NCBI RefSeq assembly: GCF_022751215.1 | Contig: NZ_JAICDG010000004.1 | Span: 682,001-746,000 of the forward strand | Direction of reading: 5' to 3' | Length of the DNA stretch: 64,000 nt | Source of the DNA: Actinomadura terrae | Lineage (GTDB): Bacteria > Actinomycetota > Actinomycetes > Streptosporangiales > Streptosporangiaceae | Part shown: positions 26,727-36,580 of the stretch, piece by piece | Numbering within the stretch: position 1 is the stretch's first letter | Layout: each line of letters opens with the position of its first letter | Position numbers and translations under genes: made by a program | Notes under the pieces: generated by a model | The model's database searches: none | Told to the model about the DNA's origin: nothing | Seen by the model: the letters and a program-made list of their open reading frames with translations, nothing else

Positions 26727-27800
26727 CCCGCTGGCGTGCCCGAATCCGGTGACACCCCGTACCGTGCCCGCCTCCTGCCTGGCCGAAGGCAGCGTCGGCA
26801 TCGACGCGCTGAGCGCGGACCGCACGCCACCGCCCGGCCCCGCGTCCCTCACTCTGTTTTCGAAGCCGGACGCGTGGTGTTCGCCTGGCGGCTGTGTTGA
26901 TGCAGTCCCGCCCCGATGCCCTTGCTCGGCAGCTGGTTCCCGAGGACTAGACGTACCGGCGGCTGTCCGGGCTACTGCCCTTGTGCGGCACCGCTCCGCG
27001 TTCCGCGCTCAGGGCCGAGGGTCTCGCCCTCGACCGTCCGGCAAACGCGCTCGTGCCCCCGCTGAGGTCCTCCTGGACACGGGCGCTCTAGGGCTGGCGC
27101 CGTTCGCGCCTGACCTTTGCTTGTTTCCTGCTGCCCCGCCTTGCGCGCTCTCCGCCTTCCGCGCTCCTTCAGCATGCAGACCCCGTAGGACGGCTGCCTG
27201 GGCGTCGCGCTCCCCTGGCGACCCCTTCGGGCGGACGTGGATCAGCGCGCGTTCTGGGGCCGGACGTGCGGCACCGCGCGTGCAGGGTGTCCTGTGGGGC
27301 GCAAGAGGCTCATGGGACGGGCGGGGATTGCGGCGGTTCTCGGAGCTTCCGGGCGGACGGCGTTTCAGGTGGGGGCCGTTGTCGGGCGCGGGCCGGGTGT
27401 GTGGCATCTTCTGGGGGTCGATCTTGATTTGCCGCGATTTTGGGTCTGGACATTTCCCATGATAATGCCTAGCTTAAATGGGGAGCGCCGGTGACTCTGA
27501 TGCGGAGGGATGCGGCGTGGACGCGTCAAGGTGTCTGCGAGGCAAGGGCTTACTGCCCGCCGCTGACCTGCGTCGATGCCGAAGCACGGCACTTAAAGGT
27601 CAATTTCCGGCGTAACGCTCATTGCTTTTCCGTGACATCTCTGTAAAGGAGGTCGCGGCCTTCTCATTCGCATGCCGCCTGCGTAGACTCCCGGAACCCG
27701 CGCTGCCGTGCGAGGCGTTCGAAATCATGACTCGCGGGGTACGCGGTAAAGATCGTCTTTTGACGGTCCTAGAGCGCAACGCCCCTGTCGAGGAGGACGG
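26727..27800. other. 1.07-kb gap upstream of hppA
   Basis: No supported gene. The long open frame on the + strand (to 27462) has no domain and an amino-acid make-up typical of non-coding high-GC DNA. The last 250 bp are more AT-rich (for example around 27440-27660) and should hold the hppA promoter and leader. Confidence 0.45.
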
Positions 27801-30227
27801 ATGTCTGGGCTTTCCCTGTCAAGCCCGGCCAGCGCAGACGTGGATCTCGGCGGCGGCGACCTCACCCTGGTCGTCGTCGTGGCCGTGATCGCACTGCTGG
27901 CACTGGCCGTCGCCGCAGGTCTGGTACGCGAGGTGCTGGCCGCGGGCCAGGGCACGGAGAAGATGCAGGAGATCGCGCGGGCGGTCCAGGAGGGCGCGAG
28001 CGCCTATCTGAAACGCCAGTTCCGAACGGTCGGCGTCTTCGTCGTGCTCATCCCGCTTGTTCTGCTGTTCCTACCCGCCGACTCGACGTCCGAACGGATC
28101 GGACGCTCGGTCTTCTTCGTCATCGGCGCGATCTTCTCGGCCGTCACCGGGTTCACCGGCATGTGGCTGGCGGTCCGGGGCAACGTCCGGGTCGCCGCGG
28201 CCGCGCGCGAGAAGGGCGGCGAGAAGACGGCGATGCGGATCGCGTTCCGCACCGGCGGCGTCGCCGGGATGTTCACGGTCGGGCTCGGCCTGTTCGGCGC
28301 GGCGGTCGTCGTCCTCGCCTACAAGGGGGACGCGCCCAAGGTGCTGGAGGGCTTCGGCTTCGGTGCCGCGCTGCTCGCGATGTTCATGCGGGTCGGCGGC
28401 GGGATCTTCACCAAGGCCGCGGACGTGGGCGCCGACCTGGTCGGCAAGGTCGAGCAGGGCATCCCCGAGGACGACCCGCGCAACGCGGCGACCATCGCCG
28501 ACAACGTGGGCGACAACGTCGGGGACTGCGCCGGGATGGCGGCGGACCTGTTCGAGTCCTACGCGGTCATGCTGGTCGCGGCGCTGATCCTCGGCACCGC
28601 GGCGTTCGGCACCGAGGGCCTGGTGTTCCCGCTGATCGTGCCGATGATCGGCGTGATCACCGCGGTCATCGGGATCTTCGCCGTCGCGCCCCGGGACGGT
28701 GACCGGTCCGGGATGTCCGCGATCAACCGGGGCTTCTTCATCTCGGCGATCATCTCGGCGGTGCTGGTGGCGATCGCGGCGTTCGCCTACCTGCCCTCGT
28801 CGTTCGCCGACCTGTCCGGCGTCACCGACCCCGACATCCGGAACCTGGACGCCGATCCGCGCTGGGTCGCGCTCGGCGCCGTGATCATCGGGATCGTGCT
28901 GGCGAGCGCGATCCAGCTGCTCACCGGCTACTTCACCGAGACGAACCGCAAGCCCGTCCAGGAAGTGACCAACAGTGCCAGGACGGGCCCGGCGACCGTC
29001 ATCCTGTCCGGTATCTCGCTCGGGCTGGAGTCGGCCGTCTACACCGCGCTCGTGATCGGCGCGGCGGTGTACGGGGCGTTCCTGCTCGGCTTCGGCAACA
29101 CCACCGTGGCGCTGTTCGCGGTGGCGATGGCCGGGACCGGGCTGCTGACCACGGTCGGCGTCATCGTCTCGATGGACACCTTCGGCCCGGTGTCGGACAA
29201 CGCGCAGGGCATCGCCGAGATGTCCGGCGACGTCCAGGGCGAGGCCGCGTCGGTGCTGGAGCGGCTGGACGCGGTCGGCAACACGACCAAGGCGATCACC
29301 AAGGGCATCGCGATCGCGACGGCGGTGCTGGCCGCGACCGCGCTGTTCGGCTCGTTCCGGACGACGGTCGTCGAAGCGCTCGGCGACGCCTCGGCCGACG
29401 CCAAGGACGCGCTCGGCGACTTCAAGGTGTTCAGCCTGTCGATCGACAACCCGAACGTGCTGATCGGGCTGATCATCGGCGCGGCCGTCGTGTTCCTGTT
29501 CTCCGGCCTGGCGATCATGGCGGTCGGACGGGCGGCCGGACGGGTCGTGGTGGAGGTGCGCGAGCAGTTCCGCACCAAGCCCGGGATCATGAACTACACC
29601 GAGAAGCCCGACTACGACCGGGTCGTGGACATCTGCACCCGGGACGCGCAGCGCGAACTCGCCACCCCCGGCCTCCTGGCGATCATGACGCCGATCACGG
29701 TCGGCTTCGCGCTCGGGTACGCGCCGCTCGGCGCCTTCCTCGGCGGCGCCATCGCGGCCGGGGTGCTGATGGCGGTGTTCCTGTCCAACTCCGGTGGTGC
29801 CTGGGACAACGCCAAGAAGCTCGTCGAGGAGGGGCACCTCGGCGGCAAGGGCAGCCAGGCGCACGAGGCGACGGTGATCGGCGACACGGTCGGCGACCCG
29901 TTCAAGGACACCGCCGGTCCCGCGATCAACCCGCTGATCAAGGTGATGAACCTGGTCGCGCTGCTGATCGCGGACGCCGTCGTCACCTACGCGGGCAACG
30001 TCCCGCTGCGGATCGGCGTGACGGTCGTGTCGGTCGGCATCGTGGTGGCGGCGATCGTGGTGTCCAAGCGGCGCGCCGACCCGATCGCCGAGACCCCGGC
30101 CACGCCGCCGGCCGCGGAGGGCCCGGGGACGTCCGGGTCCCTCGGCGGCGCGTCGGTCGTCGAGCCGCGCAACGGCGAGACCGAGGCCGAGCCCGCGGGT
30201 GAGGGGTCGGCGGCCAACAAGGGCTGA
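27801..30227 (+). CDS. hppA: Membrane-bound H+-translocating pyrophosphatase (K+-independent type)
   Basis: An 808-residue integral membrane protein with about 16 helices that pumps cations using pyrophosphate hydrolysis. The substrate-binding motifs DVGADLVGKVEQGIPEDDPR and DNVGDNVGDCAGMAADL, and the later DTVGDPFKDTAGPAINPL are intact. The diagnostic GNTTKAITKG has Lys at the position where K+-dependent enzymes carry Ala, so this should be the K+-independent H+ pump. The ATG is preceded by GAGGAGGA. The C-terminal ~50 residues (PATPPAAEGPGTSGS...) are a polar extension beyond the family core. A hairpin at 30249-30283 ends the unit. Confidence 0.95.
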   Translation: MSGLSLSSPASADVDLGGGDLTLVVVVAVIALLALAVAAGLVREVLAAGQGTEKMQEIARAVQEGASAYLKRQFRTVGVFVVLIPLVLLFLPADSTSERIGRSVFFVIGAIFSAVTGFTGMWLAVRGNVRVAAAAREKGGEKTAMRIAFRTGGVAGMFTVGLGLFGAAVVVLAYKGDAPKVLEGFGFGAALLAMFMRVGGGIFTKAADVGADLVGKVEQGIPEDDPRNAATIADNVGDNVGDCAGMAADLFESYAVMLVAALILGTAAFGTEGLVFPLIVPMIGVITAVIGIFAVAPRDGDRSGMSAINRGFFISAIISAVLVAIAAFAYLPSSFADLSGVTDPDIRNLDADPRWVALGAVIIGIVLASAIQLLTGYFTETNRKPVQEVTNSARTGPATVILSGISLGLESAVYTALVIGAAVYGAFLLGFGNTTVALFAVAMAGTGLLTTVGVIVSMDTFGPVSDNAQGIAEMSGDVQGEAASVLERLDAVGNTTKAITKGIAIATAVLAATALFGSFRTTVVEALGDASADAKDALGDFKVFSLSIDNPNVLIGLIIGAAVVFLFSGLAIMAVGRAAGRVVVEVREQFRTKPGIMNYTEKPDYDRVVDICTRDAQRELATPGLLAIMTPITVGFALGYAPLGAFLGGAIAAGVLMAVFLSNSGGAWDNAKKLVEEGHLGGKGSQAHEATVIGDTVGDPFKDTAGPAINPLIKVMNLVALLIADAVVTYAGNVPLRIGVTVVSVGIVVAAIVVSKRRADPIAETPATPPAAEGPGTSGSLGGASVVEPRNGETEAEPAGEGSAANKG

Positions 30228-30248
30228 CCGTCCTGGATAGGCGAGATC

Positions 30249-30283
30249 GAGGGCCGGTGGCGCGCGAGGCGGCACCGGCCCTC
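30249..30283 (+). terminator. Terminator hairpin after hppA
   Basis: GAGGGCCGGTG (30249-30259) and CACCGGCCCTC (30273-30283) are exact reverse complements around a 13-nt loop, 21 bp after the hppA stop. Confidence 0.75.
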
Positions 30284-30366
30284 TGTCGTGGGCACGCGGG
30301 GGTGGTCATACGCTGTACGTGAACGCGCCGGGACGACGGCCGGCCGACGAAGCGTGGAGGTGGACG

Positions 30367-30483
30367 GTGGCGAGCGGAGGGAAGTCGGCGATGTCCGGGC
30401 CCAAGGGGTTCGCGCTCGTGCTCGGCGGGATGCTCGGCATCATGCTCCTGCTCTGGGGCCTCGCGGCACTCGTCGCCCCCTGA
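30367..30483 (+). CDS. 38-residue single-pass membrane protein
   Basis: A short gene starting at a GTG with GGAGG exactly 6 nt upstream. It encodes a basic, glycine-rich N-terminus (ASGGKSAMSGPKG) and one hydrophobic helix (FALVLGGMLGIMLLLWGLAALVAP) that reaches the stop. The strong ribosome binding site and the clean one-helix layout argue for a real small protein. It follows the hppA terminator. Function unknown. Confidence 0.55.
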   Translation: MASGGKSAMSGPKGFALVLGGMLGIMLLLWGLAALVAP

Positions 30484-30710
30484 CCCCCCAAGCGGTTCCC
30501 CCGGCACGAACACTCCTGACAAAACCTCCATTCGGCTTGTCCGTTTTTGGAGGGCGGCCGAGCTTCGCAGGTGAAGCCCGGTTTACGCGGGTTGCCGTTT
30601 CCGGCCGTGCCGGATGCGGACCTTGAGGAGCCGCCGGAACGGCGGGCACCGTGGCGGGTGACGGTCCCCGGTCGCGGGTGATGCTCCCCCGTCCGACCTC
30701 AGGAGCCCGG

Positions 30711-31847
30711 ATGTCGCCCAATCCCCTCAGCCGCCGGACCATCCTCACGGCCGGTGCCGCCGTCGCCGCCACCCCCATCCTCGGCCAGACGGCCGCCTCG
30801 GCGGCATCCACCCCGACCTGGCGAGACATGCCGATATCCCTCGGGGCGGACGTCGCCTCCCTCAACGAAGTCGCCGTCGTGAACCGCCGCTGGGGATGGG
30901 CAGGGGGCCTCCTAGGAGGGACGGCCTACAACCTCGCCCTGGCCAGCTGGGACGGACATGCCTGGAGCCGTTTCCCCATCCCGGAGCCCTTCGGCGGAGG
31001 AGGCGTCGTCATGGCGGCGGACCGTCGCCACCTGTGGCTCATGGGCTACGGCACCAGCTACAGCGCCTTCTGGAACGGTTCCACCTGGCGCCCGGCGGAG
31101 ATCCCGACCAAGCCCGGTTTCAGCTTCCCCATCTGGGTCGGCCCGTACTCGATCTCGGCGGCGCCCGACGGGACGGCCTGGGCGGTGCTCGTGGACGTGG
31201 TGCACGACCTCTCCCTCGTCCTGCACTGGGAGAACGGCGCGTGGGCCCGGGCGGACGTGCCGGTGCCCGAGACGGGGATCGCGCAGCAGGTCGCGGTCCG
31301 GTCGTCCCGCGACGTGTGGATCAGCGGGTGGTACCGCGACGAGAGGCAGACCCGGCTGCCCTACAGCCTCCACTGGGACGGGCGCTCCTGGAAGAAGGTG
31401 GCCGTCTCGCCGCCCGACCAGCCCCGCGAGAGCCAGAGCGTCAAGCACATCCTTCCGGTCTCCAGGTCACTGGCCTGGGCCTATCGGAACTGGGACGTGA
31501 TGCCCTCCAGGCGGGTCCTGCTCCGTTGGACGGGCGGCGACTCCTGGCAGGAGTTCCCGCTCCCCGACGACGTCCCCCAGGTCGGCCCGGCCCTCGCCGA
31601 CGACGGCCGGCACGGTGTGTGGATCGGCGGCGGAGGCTACGGGTCCACCGCCTACGCGCACTTCCGGAACGGCGTCTGGACGGTCATGCGCGGCCCCGCA
31701 CGCGACCCGCAGGCCAGGGTCGACGCCATGAGCCTGGCCAGGGTGCCCGGCACGCGCACGATCATTGCGGTGGGCGAGATCCTCTACTCCGACGCCGGAT
31801 CTCCGACCGGATACGGGAAGAAGCCCCTCACTGAGCGCCTCCACTAA
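30711..31847 (+). CDS. Tat-exported beta-propeller-like protein
   Basis: A 378-residue protein; the ATG at 30711 has AGGAG 5 nt upstream. The N-terminus NPLSRRTILTAGAAVAATP is a twin-arginine signal, cut after TAASA. The mature part repeats W-rich blades: WDGHAWSRFPIP, WNGSTWRPAEIP, WENGAWARADVP, WDGRSWKKVAVS, WTGGDSWQEFPLP, FRNGVWTVMRG, each about 45-60 residues apart, which suggests a beta-propeller. No catalytic residues are recognisable. Its last 558 bp are duplicated just downstream (31876-32433), identical in length. Confidence 0.8.
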   Translation: MSPNPLSRRTILTAGAAVAATPILGQTAASAASTPTWRDMPISLGADVASLNEVAVVNRRWGWAGGLLGGTAYNLALASWDGHAWSRFPIPEPFGGGGVVMAADRRHLWLMGYGTSYSAFWNGSTWRPAEIPTKPGFSFPIWVGPYSISAAPDGTAWAVLVDVVHDLSLVLHWENGAWARADVPVPETGIAQQVAVRSSRDVWISGWYRDERQTRLPYSLHWDGRSWKKVAVSPPDQPRESQSVKHILPVSRSLAWAYRNWDVMPSRRVLLRWTGGDSWQEFPLPDDVPQVGPALADDGRHGVWIGGGGYGSTAYAHFRNGVWTVMRGPARDPQARVDAMSLARVPGTRTIIAVGEILYSDAGSPTGYGKKPLTERLH

Positions 31848-31875
31848 CGCGCCCCCAGCTATCATCGCTCGGATC

Positions 31876-32433
31876 GTCGCCGTCCGGTCGTCCCGTGACG
31901 TGTGGATCGGCGGGGGAGCCCTCGACGGGACGGGAAGGGAGTACCCGCTCAGCATCCACTGGGACGGCCGCTCCTGGACGAGTGTCGCCGTCGCACCCCC
32001 CGACGAAACCCGCGCGGCTTACCGCATCAGACACATCCTCCCGATCTCCAGGTCACTGGCCTGGGCCTTCGCGATCGCCGGACCGAACGGCTTCCCCCAG
32101 ACCCTGCTCCGTTGGACGGGTGGGAGTTCCTGGCAGGAGATCCCGCTCCCCTCGGGGTTCTCCAACGCCAACGCGCCCATCACGGACGACGGCCAGGGCG
32201 GCGTGTGGCTCGGCGGCGACAACCCGGGCGCCGCCAGCTACGCGCACTTCCGGAACGGCGTCTGGACGGTCGTGTACGGCCCCTCGCGCGACCCGCAGGA
32301 CGGGGTCAGCGTCAGGGGTCTGTCCAGGGCACCCGGTACGCGGACGGTCCTGGCAACGGGCGAGATCATCCATCGCGACCCCGGAACCCCGTCCGGCCAC
32401 GGAAGGAAGCCGTTCGTCGAGCGCCTGCACTAA
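31876..32433 (+). pseudogene. 5'-truncated tandem copy of the propeller gene
   Basis: The 558 bp align with 31290-31847 without net length change: VAVRSSRDVWI, IHWDGRSW, HILPISRSLAWA, LLRWTGGSSWQEIPLP, YAHFRNGVWTV, APGTRTVLATGEI and PFVERLH are shared. Signal peptide and first half are missing and there is no ribosome binding site. The copy has diverged mostly at variable loop positions, with the frame kept, so it is either an old partial duplication or a cassette still used by recombination with the upstream gene. Confidence 0.75.
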
Positions 32434-32571
32434 CGCGGGTTACGGGCGCATTCACCAATCGCAGTCGCATTTCCTAACACCTCAACCGCATACGCGTGCA
32501 ACCTCAGGCGCATACGCGTGCAGCCGACAGGTCGCTGCCGGCCAAGACGGGACAACACCTAGGGTGGCGCC

Positions 32572-33045
32572 ATGCCGACGCTCATCGTGCTCCGCCACGC
32601 CAAGGCCGTCTCCGGCCTGGAGATTCCCGACATCGACCGCACCCTCGCCGACCGCGGACGGCGCGACGCCGCCGCGGCCGGGGAGTGGCTGCGCGCGAAC
32701 GACCTCGTCCCCGACCGGGTGCTGTGCTCGGTCGCGGTACGGACGCGCGAGACCCTCGACCAACTCAAGATCGACGCGGCGACGACGTTCGAGCCGAAGA
32801 TCTATGACAACGACCCCGACGAGCTGCTCGCGCTCGTGGCCGAGACCCCCGCCGAGGCGGGCAGGCTCCTGCTGATCGGGCACAACCCGTCGGTGCACCA
32901 CCTCGTCCACGACCTGACCGGGCGGGCGCCGGACGCGTTCCCGACCTGCGCGCTCGCGGTGATCGAGCTGCCGGGCGCGTGGGCGGACGCACGTCCCGGC
33001 ACCGGAACGCTGACGACCGTCCGAACCCCGAAGGACGAGGACTAG
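32572..33045 (+). CDS. SixA-type histidine phosphatase family protein
   Basis: A 157-residue phosphoglycerate-mutase-fold phosphatase. The RHG-type motif is LIVLRHAKAV near the N-terminus with the catalytic His; the second catalytic His is in LLIGHNPSVHHL. SixA removes phosphate from phosphohistidine in E. coli; the actinobacterial relatives are mostly untested. The ATG is the natural start. Its stop codon overlaps the stop of the convergent FUSC gene in the palindrome CTAG. Confidence 0.88.
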   Translation: MPTLIVLRHAKAVSGLEIPDIDRTLADRGRRDAAAAGEWLRANDLVPDRVLCSVAVRTRETLDQLKIDAATTFEPKIYDNDPDELLALVAETPAEAGRLLLIGHNPSVHHLVHDLTGRAPDAFPTCALAVIELPGAWADARPGTGTLTTVRTPKDED

Positions 33046-35273
33046 GACGACCCGGCCGCGAACGATCCGTCGATGACGCGTCCGGTGTCGCGGCGCAGCG
33101 CCCTGATCGTGTAGCGGATGCCCGACACCTGGAGGAGGGCGTGCCGGAGCGGCGTCAGCTCGTCCCGGTCGACGCCCGACTTGATCTCGGCGCGGCGGCG
33201 GCGGGTGAGCGTGGAGAGGTAGTCGTCGAGCCCGGCGAGCTCGTCGTCCAGCTCCCGGACCGGGGACGGGAGCTCGCGCTCCTCCGCCGGTTCCTTGAGC
33301 GCGGCGGCGGCCTCCTCCAACGTGTCCGCGAGGCGGTCGAGGATCTCGGGGACGGGCCCGGTGTCGGGCGCCTTCTCGCGGGAGATCCGCGCGACCGCGA
33401 TCAGGTGGTCGCGGATCCGGTGCGCGGCGCGGACGACGGTGTCCAGCCTGTTGATCAGCAACGCGTCGGGGACCCGTTCGTGGCCGAGCCGGGTCCGGGT
33501 CTCGGCGACCGCCTCGGCCGCCTGCTCGGCGGCGACGATCTTCTCGTGCGGGAGCCGGACGCGTTCGCCGCCGGTCACGTCCGCCGCCGCCCGGACGAGG
33601 TCGGCGTGCAGCGACAGCAGCCGCGACAACTGGACGGGCAGCCGCTCGCGATGACCGGTCGGCCACAGCAGCGAGACCGCGAGGAACGACAGCAGCGTCC
33701 CGGCGAAGGTGAGCCCGATCCGCTCGCCCGCGGTGTGCCAGTCGGCCGGGACGGTGAAGTCCAGCAGCAGCATCGCCTGCGGCGTCCCGAACAACGCCCA
33801 GTAGGTGAAGTTCACCGGACGCAACGCGAACCCCAGCAGCGCGAAGCAGGAGAGGAGCAGCGCGGTGGAGATGCGCCCCGGCGCGAGCGTGAGCAGCAGC
33901 GCCGCGACGACCGAGCCCGCGGCCGTGCCGCCCACGCGCTGGACGAGCCGGTCGACGGTCTCGCCGTAGCTGGCGCGCAGGCTGAGCATCGCCGTGATCG
34001 TCATCCAGTGCCCGTGCGGCAGGTGCAGCGCGGCGGCCAGCGTCATCGACACCAGCGCCGTCACGAACACGCGCGAGACCTGCCGGAACGTCGGCGACCG
34101 CGTCCGGACGGCCTTGCGCAGCCGCTCCAGCGCCGAGACGGGATGCGGCGCGTCCGGCATCCGCGGCGGACCGAACCCGATGCGCAGCCCGCCCGCGATG
34201 ATCCGCCGCGCGGACGCGACCTCACCGGCGATCCGGTCGATCGACCGCCGCACCTGGCCGATCAGCGAGACCGCGACGAGGTCCTCGTCCCCGGCGAGCC
34301 CGGCGCGCCTGATCGTCTCGGCGGCCCGCCCCATCCGCCGGACGGCCGCCGACTCCTCCCCTCCCAGCGGCGCCTCGCCCCACGTCTCGATCGCGCCCGC
34401 CAGCAGCCGCAGCCGCGCCGCCAGCGCGGACACGGCGGTCTGCGCCTCCAGCTCCCACTCGCGATCCGGCGGGTAGTTCCGCGCGGCCTCCAGCACGGCC
34501 TGCAACGTCACGGTCTCGTGCAGGACGCGCGACAACGCGTCGATCAACCGCTCGGGACGCGTGGGGTCGCCGCCGCCGCGTCCCGTCCGGTACAGGGCGT
34601 AGGTGCCGCGCGCCGCGGTGAGGGCTTCGGACGCGTCGCGCCGGCACCGCTCCCAGTCGGGCTTGCGGGTGACGGCGAGCAGATCGGGGTGGACGTCCTC
34701 CAAGGGGCTCTCGTCGGGGGCGCCGATGTCCTGCGCGACGGCGTCCAGCGTCAGCGCGACCGCGTCTGCGGCCTCGAACAGCGCCTCCCGCAGCGGCCGC
34801 AGCCGCCGCGCGGGCCAGGGCGCGAGCAGCAGCGCGGTCGTGAGCAGCCCGCCGACCAGCTCCAGCACGCCGGTGTGGACAACATCGGCGGACGGCGGGC
34901 GGACCGCGCTCAGCAGCACCGCGAGCCCCGCCGTCGCCCCGATCCGCGGGACCGCGACGCCCAGCGCGATCAGCGGCGGCACCACGATCACCGTGGGCCA
35001 GGTGTGCCCGGCGAGCGCCCCGCCGACCCCCGCGCCGAGCGCGACCAGGACGACGCCCCCGGCCAGGTCGCGGGCCCGCGCCCCGTACGGCCCCTCCGGC
35101 GCCCGCAGCGCGACCAGGTACGCGCCGAGCGCGATCACCGAGCCCTCCGCCGCACGCCCGGTCAGCGACCCGGCGACCAGCGGCAGCGCCATCGCGAGCG
35201 CGGCGGCCAGCCCATAGAAGGGCGCGATCTGCCCCTCCACCTGGGCGTACGCGTCCCGCGCACGCTTGAGCAC
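33042..35273 (-). CDS. FUSC-family (aromatic acid exporter-like) membrane protein
   Basis: A 743-residue protein with two hydrophobic blocks (residues ~18-175 and ~365-520), each of five to six membrane helices, and large cytoplasmic helical regions after each. The second block contains the FUSC-type segment SLRASYGETVDRLVQRVGGTAAGS. Relatives include AaeB and plant ALMT-like exporters; here the substrate is unknown. The GTG at 35273 has GGAGG 4 nt upstream. The first segment is cytoplasmic (LKRARDAYAQVEGQ). Confidence 0.85.
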   Translation of the reverse strand: MLKRARDAYAQVEGQIAPFYGLAAALAMALPLVAGSLTGRAAEGSVIALGAYLVALRAPEGPYGARARDLAGGVVLVALGAGVGGALAGHTWPTVIVVPPLIALGVAVPRIGATAGLAVLLSAVRPPSADVVHTGVLELVGGLLTTALLLAPWPARRLRPLREALFEAADAVALTLDAVAQDIGAPDESPLEDVHPDLLAVTRKPDWERCRRDASEALTAARGTYALYRTGRGGGDPTRPERLIDALSRVLHETVTLQAVLEAARNYPPDREWELEAQTAVSALAARLRLLAGAIETWGEAPLGGEESAAVRRMGRAAETIRRAGLAGDEDLVAVSLIGQVRRSIDRIAGEVASARRIIAGGLRIGFGPPRMPDAPHPVSALERLRKAVRTRSPTFRQVSRVFVTALVSMTLAAALHLPHGHWMTITAMLSLRASYGETVDRLVQRVGGTAAGSVVAALLLTLAPGRISTALLLSCFALLGFALRPVNFTYWALFGTPQAMLLLDFTVPADWHTAGERIGLTFAGTLLSFLAVSLLWPTGHRERLPVQLSRLLSLHADLVRAAADVTGGERVRLPHEKIVAAEQAAEAVAETRTRLGHERVPDALLINRLDTVVRAAHRIRDHLIAVARISREKAPDTGPVPEILDRLADTLEEAAAALKEPAEERELPSPVRELDDELAGLDDYLSTLTRRRRAEIKSGVDRDELTPLRHALLQVSGIRYTIRALRRDTGRVIDGSFAAGSS

Positions 35274-35383
35274 CCTGCCTCCGCTGTCCGGCGACCCGCT
35301 ATCTGATCACCAATACCCCGACCGGGACCCAGTAGGCTCCGGTACCCCACGGGGACTCAGGAGGCTCGGGTGCCCCAGGGGAC

Positions 35384-36580
35384 TCAGTAGGCCCCGGCGT
35401 CCGCCGCCTCGACTTCCTCGCGCGAGATGCCGAGAAGGAACAGGATCGTGTCGAGATAGGGCACGTTGACCGTCGTGTCCGCGGCCTCGCGGACGACGGG
35501 CTTGGCGTTGTAGGCGATCCCGAGCCCGGCCGCCTGGAGCATGTCGAGATCGTTCGCGCCGTCGCCGATCGCGACCGTCTGGCTGAGCGGCACCCCGGCC
35601 TGCTCGGCGAAGCGTTCGAGCGCGGCGGCCTTGCCCGCCCGGTCGATCACGGGCCCGGTGACGCCGCCGGTGAGCTTGCCGTCCTTGATCTCCAGGGTGT
35701 TGGCCATCGAGTAGTCGATGCCGAGATCGTCGACCAGAGCGTCGGTGACCTGCGTGAACCCGCCGCTGACGATCGCGAACGCGTACCCGAGCCGCTTCAG
35801 CGTGCGGACCATCGTCCGCGCCCCGGCCGCGAGCTGGAGCTCGCCCCGGACCAGTTCGATCGCGCCGGCGTCGAGCCCCGCCAGCAGCGCGACCCGCTCG
35901 CGCAGCGACCCCTCGAAGTCCAGCTCACCGCGCATGGCGGCCTCGGTGACCTTGGCGACCTCGTCCAGACACCCCGCGTGGGCGGCGAGCAGCTCGATCA
36001 CCTCGCCCTGGATGAGGGTGGAGTCGACGTCCATGACGATCAGCCGCTTCGCCCGCCGGTGCAGGCCGCCGCGCTGGACCGCGATGTCGACCTGCTGCTC
36101 GGCCGCCTCGGCGGCGAGCCCGGCCCGCAGCTCGTCGGGGACCGCGCCGGAGACGTCCAGCTCAATGCAGGTGACGGGGGTCGCGGCGAGCCGCTCGATC
36201 CGATCGATGTTGGCGCCGTTGGCGGCGATCCGGCTGGCGATCCCCGCCATCGCGGCCGGTGCGAGCGGCGCGCCGAGGACCGTGACGTGCAGCCGTCCGC
36301 GCCGCTTCGGCATCCGCTTGTTGCGGCCGGTGGACAGCTCGACCTCCATGTCGAGGTCCGTCGCGACCTTCTCGGCGGCGTTCCACACCCGTCCGATGTC
36401 GGCGCCCTCGGTGTAGGCGAGCAGCACGCCGAGCACGAGTCGGCCGCGGATCACGACCTGCTCCACGTCGGCGACCGTCAGCGGGAACTCCGCGAGGGTA
36501 CGGAACAGCCGAGACGTGACGCCGGGGCGGTCACGTCCGGTCAGGGTGATGAGCAGCGTGCGCTGTGCTGGGCCGTCCAT
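35384..36580 (-). CDS. serB: Phosphoserine phosphatase with N-terminal ACT domains
   Basis: A 398-residue enzyme for the last step of serine synthesis. N-terminal ACT-like regulatory region starts LLITLTGRDRPGVTSRLF and includes a second ACT-like unit (LHVTVLGAPLAPAAMAGI). The HAD domain shows LIVMDVDSTLIQGE (nucleophile Asp), AIVSGGF and GDGANDLDMLQAAGLGIA. I prefer the ATG at 36580, just ahead of the ACT domain; an upstream ATG at 36634 adds 18 residues without a ribosome site. The two-ACT form is that of mycobacterial SerB2. Confidence 0.93.
   Translation of the reverse strand: MDGPAQRTLLITLTGRDRPGVTSRLFRTLAEFPLTVADVEQVVIRGRLVLGVLLAYTEGADIGRVWNAAEKVATDLDMEVELSTGRNKRMPKRRGRLHVTVLGAPLAPAAMAGIASRIAANGANIDRIERLAATPVTCIELDVSGAVPDELRAGLAAEAAEQQVDIAVQRGGLHRRAKRLIVMDVDSTLIQGEVIELLAAHAGCLDEVAKVTEAAMRGELDFEGSLRERVALLAGLDAGAIELVRGELQLAAGARTMVRTLKRLGYAFAIVSGGFTQVTDALVDDLGIDYSMANTLEIKDGKLTGGVTGPVIDRAGKAAALERFAEQAGVPLSQTVAIGDGANDLDMLQAAGLGIAYNAKPVVREAADTTVNVPYLDTILFLLGISREEVEAADAGAY

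Noticed and set aside
26749..27462. 237-residue open frame upstream of hppA
   Set aside because: No domain, composition of non-coding high-GC DNA, no ribosome binding site.
28071..30275. 734-residue open frame antisense to hppA
   Set aside because: Same reason: the sense strand encodes an intact pyrophosphatase.
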